47,801 nt of DNA, from contig DGPA01000026.1 of assembly GCA_002389505.1 (NCBI GenBank), positions 52,245 through 100,045 on the forward strand. The letters are read 5' to 3'. Each line of letters starts with the position of its first letter. Within the stretch, counting starts at the first letter, position 1. The DNA comes from Halieaceae bacterium UBA4452. Lineage in GTDB: Bacteria > Pseudomonadota > Gammaproteobacteria > Pseudomonadales > Halieaceae. Made by a program: the position numbers and the translations under genes. Of the stretch, positions 45,041 through 47,801 are shown piece after piece. Below the pieces are notes generated by a model that saw nothing but the letters and a program-made list of their open reading frames with translations, made no database searches and was not told the DNA's origin.

Positions 45041-46363
45041 TCACTCTTTACACAGAAAGTCAGCGTTACATCGAAATTCAGCGCTCCGGGCGTGCGCTGT
45101 CAATGATTCACCCCGCGCCAACACCGATGCCACGCGACCGAGCGCGTCGGCGCCTGTCGGTGAGCAGTGAATAATCGAGCTACGCTTTTGGAAGTCATAG
45201 ACCCCCAGAGGCGATGAAAACCGTGCACTGCCCGAGGTCGGTAAGACATGGTTGGGGCCGGCACAGTAGTCGCCCAAGGCTTCACACGTTTGCGCGCCCA
45301 CGAAAATAGCGCCGGCAACGGTAAAGCGATCCACCCATGCCTGGGCATCTTCCATGGCCAACTCCAGATGCTCTGGGCCCAGCTGATTGCTGAGCTCGAC
45401 TGCCGCCGCCAGATCTGGCACCTCAATCAATGCACCGCGATTAGAAAGTGACGCACGGATAATAGGCTCGCGTTCCATAGTGGGCAGTAACCGCACTATC
45501 GCCTGCTCTACCGCATCTAAATAATGTGCGTCAGGCGCAATCAAAATGGCTTGTGCTTGCTCATCGTGCTCGGCCTGTGAAAACAAATCCATAGCCGTCC
45601 ATTCCGGAGCTACCGTGCCATCGGCAACAATCAAAATTTCTGAGGGCCCGGCTACCATGTCGATACCCACAGTGCCAAAGACCTGCCGCTTGGCCTCCGC
45701 AACGAAGCGATTACCGGGTCCGACAATTTTATCAACCTGTGCGACAGATTCCGTGCCATACGCTAAGGCGGCGACGGCTTGTGCGCCGCCAATAGTCAGC
45801 ACCCGATCAACACCGGCAATGGCTGCGGCAGCCAATACCAGGGGATTAAGTTCCCCACCGGGAGCCGGAACAACCATGCAAATATGGCTAACTCCTGCAA
45901 CCTTGGCAGGAATGGCATTCATCAAGACCGACGAGGGGTAACTGGCCTTGCCCCCCGGAACATACATGCCGACCCGCTCCATTGCCGTAATACGTTGTCC
46001 CAAGTGATTACCGAGACTGTCTTCGAAGCGCCAACTCTCTGCCACTTGGTGTAGATGGTAATCACGTATGCGTGCGGCGGCGACTTCGAGTGCCTCGCGG
46101 CTGCTGACATCGAGGGAAGCCAACGCCTCTTCCATCACCGGCACCGACACCTCGAGCTCGCTCACTGTCCCCGCTGAGTAGTGATCAAACTGTCGGGTCA
46201 AATCGAGAATGGCCTGGTCACCGCGGTTGCGTACCGCAGCGATGATATCGAAAACCGTTTGGGTTAAAGCAGGATCCCGCTCATCATGACGGGCAATAAG
46301 CGCCGAAAACTCAGCCGGGAACCCGGCTTCAGTCATCCGTAAGCGACGAATCAATTGGCTCAT
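45041..46363 (-). CDS. hisD: Histidinol dehydrogenase
   Basis: Catalyses the last two oxidations of histidine synthesis. The 440 aa zinc enzyme shows MERVGMYVPGGKASYPSSV near 131, KIVGPGNRFVAEAKRQVFG, GPSEILIVADG near 240, the zinc-site HDEQAQAILI and GPNHVLPTSGSARF near 372. It overlaps hisG by four bases (ATGA). In Pseudomonas hisC normally follows hisD here; in this window the next gene is the convergent degS and no hisC is present. Confidence 0.97.
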   Translation of the reverse strand: MSQLIRRLRMTEAGFPAEFSALIARHDERDPALTQTVFDIIAAVRNRGDQAILDLTRQFDHYSAGTVSELEVSVPVMEEALASLDVSSREALEVAAARIRDYHLHQVAESWRFEDSLGNHLGQRITAMERVGMYVPGGKASYPSSVLMNAIPAKVAGVSHICMVVPAPGGELNPLVLAAAAIAGVDRVLTIGGAQAVAALAYGTESVAQVDKIVGPGNRFVAEAKRQVFGTVGIDMVAGPSEILIVADGTVAPEWTAMDLFSQAEHDEQAQAILIAPDAHYLDAVEQAIVRLLPTMEREPIIRASLSNRGALIEVPDLAAAVELSNQLGPEHLELAMEDAQAWVDRFTVAGAIFVGAQTCEALGDYCAGPNHVLPTSGSARFSSPLGVYDFQKRSSIIHCSPTGADALGRVASVLARGESLTAHARSAEFRCNADFLCKE

Positions 46364-47007
46364 GACGGCTGGTCTCTGCGCTCGACAGCCTGACTCAGGT
46401 CATAAATCAACTTTTCAATCGATCGATGACGAGTACGCATGGCCGCTTTATTGACCACCAACCGGGAACTGATGTCGGCGATATGTCCCAAGGGCACCAT
46501 ACCATTGGCTGTCAAGGTATTACCGGTATCGACGATGTCGACTATTTCATCGGCAAGATTCATTAACGGCGCCAATTCCATAGCCCCGTATAGCTTGATA
46601 ATGTCAGCTTGAATACCCTGCGCTGCATAATGCTGGCGAGCGATATTGACAAATTTGCTGGCCACGCGTAGCCGAGGACCAGCGGTCCGGGCAGTCGCAA
46701 AGCCGGCGGTCATCAGTCGACACTTTGCAATGGCTAAGTCAAGGGGTTCGTAGAGGCCTTCAGCGCCAAATTCCAACAATATATCTTTACCCACAACACC
46801 GACATCTGCAGCGCCATGACGCACATAGGTGGGCACGTCTGAACCCCTAAGAATAACCAGTTTAACGCCATCAACAGTGGTATCGAAGAGCAATCTACGG
46901 CTAGTAAATATATCCTCGAGCGGCTCAATGCCCGCCTCAGCAAACAGCGGTAACGTCTCTTTAAGAATGCGGCCCTTAGTCAGGGCAATGGTCAAAGACC
47001 GGGTCAT
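46360..47007 (-). CDS. hisG: ATP phosphoribosyltransferase catalytic subunit, short form
   Basis: First step of histidine synthesis. At 215 aa it is the short HisG form that lacks the C-terminal regulatory domain and normally needs a HisZ partner, which is not in the window. It shows TIALTKGRILKETLPLF at the N-terminus, LRGSDVPTYVRHGAADVGVVG near 57, and the PRPP loop in ELAPLMNLADEIVDIVDTGNTL near 150-170. GGAG lies eight bases before the ATG at 47007. It follows murA by 20 bases. Confidence 0.96.
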   Translation of the reverse strand: MTRSLTIALTKGRILKETLPLFAEAGIEPLEDIFTSRRLLFDTTVDGVKLVILRGSDVPTYVRHGAADVGVVGKDILLEFGAEGLYEPLDLAIAKCRLMTAGFATARTAGPRLRVASKFVNIARQHYAAQGIQADIIKLYGAMELAPLMNLADEIVDIVDTGNTLTANGMVPLGHIADISSRLVVNKAAMRTRHRSIEKLIYDLSQAVERRDQPS

Positions 47008-47027
47008 GTCATGTCTCCAACAGTGCT

Positions 47028-47801
47028 TTAACCGGGTTGACGACGAATATCGGCGCCCAGAGATTGTAGCTTTTCCTCAATACACTCGTAGCCTCGATCA
47101 ATGTGATAAATCCTGTCGACGATGGTTTCACCACTGGCCACTAATCCAGCGATAACCAGACTCGCTGATGCACGTAAATCAGAAGCCATCACCGGGGCGC
47201 CGTTGAGGCCGGCCTGGCCGGTCACAATGGCGGTGTTGCCTTCTATCTGAATAGATGCGCCCATTCGGTTGAGCTCGTGAGTTTGGATTAAGCGATTTTC
47301 AAACACCGTTTCGCTGACGCGACCCACGCCTTCGGCGATGGTGTTAAGCGCGGTAAATTGAGCCTGCATGTCAGTGGGAAAACCAGGAAAAGGAGCAGTA
47401 GAAATATCCACAGGATGTATTGAATCGTGAGGCATAGATAAACTAATACTATTTTCGTTAGCCTCTATGAGTGCGCCACTAAGCTTAAGTTTATCTAAAA
47501 TATTATTCATCCTATTGGCATTAATATCTTGAATTACAATATCTCCATATGTAACGGCAGCTGCAATCAGATAGGTGCCAGCTTCAATCCTATCAGCAGG
47601 AATAGTAAAGGAAGACTCTGCTAGATCATCTACGCCATTGATAGTAATTTCATCAGTTCCTGCACCCGAGATCTGCGCACCCATAGAGTTTAGAAATTTT
47701 GCTAGATCTTCAACCTCTGGTTCTTTCGCAACGTTACGTAATATCGTTTGTCCTTTTGCCAAAACAGCAGCCATCATTATATTCTCAGTGCCAGTGACAG
47801 A
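47028..47801 (-). CDS. murA: UDP-N-acetylglucosamine 1-carboxyvinyltransferase, 3' part only
   Basis: First committed step of peptidoglycan synthesis, transferring enolpyruvate to UDP-GlcNAc. The gene runs off the window; the visible 257 codons cover roughly the C-terminal 60% of an expected ~420 aa protein. They begin SVTGTENIMMAAVLAKG and include GTYLIAAAV, FPGFPTDMQAQFTAL and a C-terminal RIYHIDRGYECIEEKL. Gene order murA-hisG-hisD is the Pseudomonas one. The base composition changes sharply near 47400: my count is about 38% GC over 47401-47760 but 53-67% in samples from 47161-47340. Confidence 0.95.
   Translation of the reverse strand, partial: SVTGTENIMMAAVLAKGQTILRNVAKEPEVEDLAKFLNSMGAQISGAGTDEITINGVDDLAESSFTIPADRIEAGTYLIAAAVTYGDIVIQDINANRMNNILDKLKLSGALIEANENSISLSMPHDSIHPVDISTAPFPGFPTDMQAQFTALNTIAEGVGRVSETVFENRLIQTHELNRMGASIQIEGNTAIVTGQAGLNGAPVMASDLRASASLVIAGLVASGETIVDRIYHIDRGYECIEEKLQSLGADIRRQPG

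Noticed and set aside
1..47801. Mobile elements, phage genes, CRISPR arrays, toxin-antitoxin or defence systems
   Set aside because: I found no transposase, integrase, array of spaced repeats or defence-type gene; nearly every gene is a recognised housekeeping or glycan gene.

Overview
The window is about 47.8 kb of gammaproteobacterial chromosome. Proteins and gene order resemble Pseudomonas and marine 'Cellvibrionales'-like bacteria such as Halieaceae or SAR92; genus and species cannot be settled from the sequence alone. From secA to murA the order matches, as far as I recall it, the Pseudomonas aeruginosa block running from secA through the division/cell-wall (dcw) cluster, rnpB, rsmI, lpoA, the cytochrome bc1 genes, rplM/rpsI, zapE, degS/algW, hisD, hisG and murA. 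I see no tRNA, rRNA, insertion sequence, prophage or CRISPR array.

Layout. (1) 1-9.7 kb is an accessory surface-polysaccharide region: a putative lipoprotein prolyl oligopeptidase, galE, an AT-rich methyltransferase, ugd, a GDP-fucose synthase gene, a family-4 glycosyltransferase and an RfaH-type antiterminator. Long gene-poor gaps and one gene remnant lie between them. (2) 9.7-14.5 kb holds secA, an M23 peptidase and lpxC. (3) 14.6-31.2 kb is a complete dcw operon on the minus strand, mraZ-rsmH-ftsL-ftsI-murE-murF-mraY-murD-ftsW-murG-murC-ddlB-ftsQ-ftsA-ftsZ. Most junctions overlap by 1-14 bases. A good sigma70-like promoter and 10-bp-spaced GTGG repeats, candidate MraZ sites, precede mraZ. 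(4) 31.5-31.9 kb holds the RNase P RNA gene with a matching promoter and terminator. (5) 32-36.2 kb has rsmI diverging from lpoA-yraN-diaA-like-dolP. (6) 36.2-42.3 kb holds sspB-sspA, a cytochrome b/c1 fusion gene with petA, rpsI-rplM and zapE, all on the minus strand. (7) 42.5-47.8 kb holds zapG, a NIF3-family gene, degS, hisD-hisG and the 3' part of murA, which runs off the window.

Function. Most genes build or remodel the envelope. MurA and MurC-F, MraY and MurG make lipid II; DdlB supplies D-Ala-D-Ala. FtsW/FtsI polymerise it at the septum under FtsA/Q/L/Z, with ZapE and ZapG as division accessories. LpoA stimulates PBP1A, LpxC commits to lipid A, SecA exports proteins, and DegS and DolP serve envelope quality control. 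The polysaccharide genes supply UDP-galactose, UDP-glucuronate and GDP-fucose precursors, but the window has no gmd, flippase or polymerase.

I did not find a convincing new biological system. The points most worth checking are the single-frame cytochrome b/cytochrome c1 fusion, a sharp base-composition break inside murA near the window end, the eroded RfaH-linked glycan region, an SSQ variant of the FtsI SxN motif, a SIS protein lacking the usual phosphosugar motifs, and the absence of hisC between hisD and degS.
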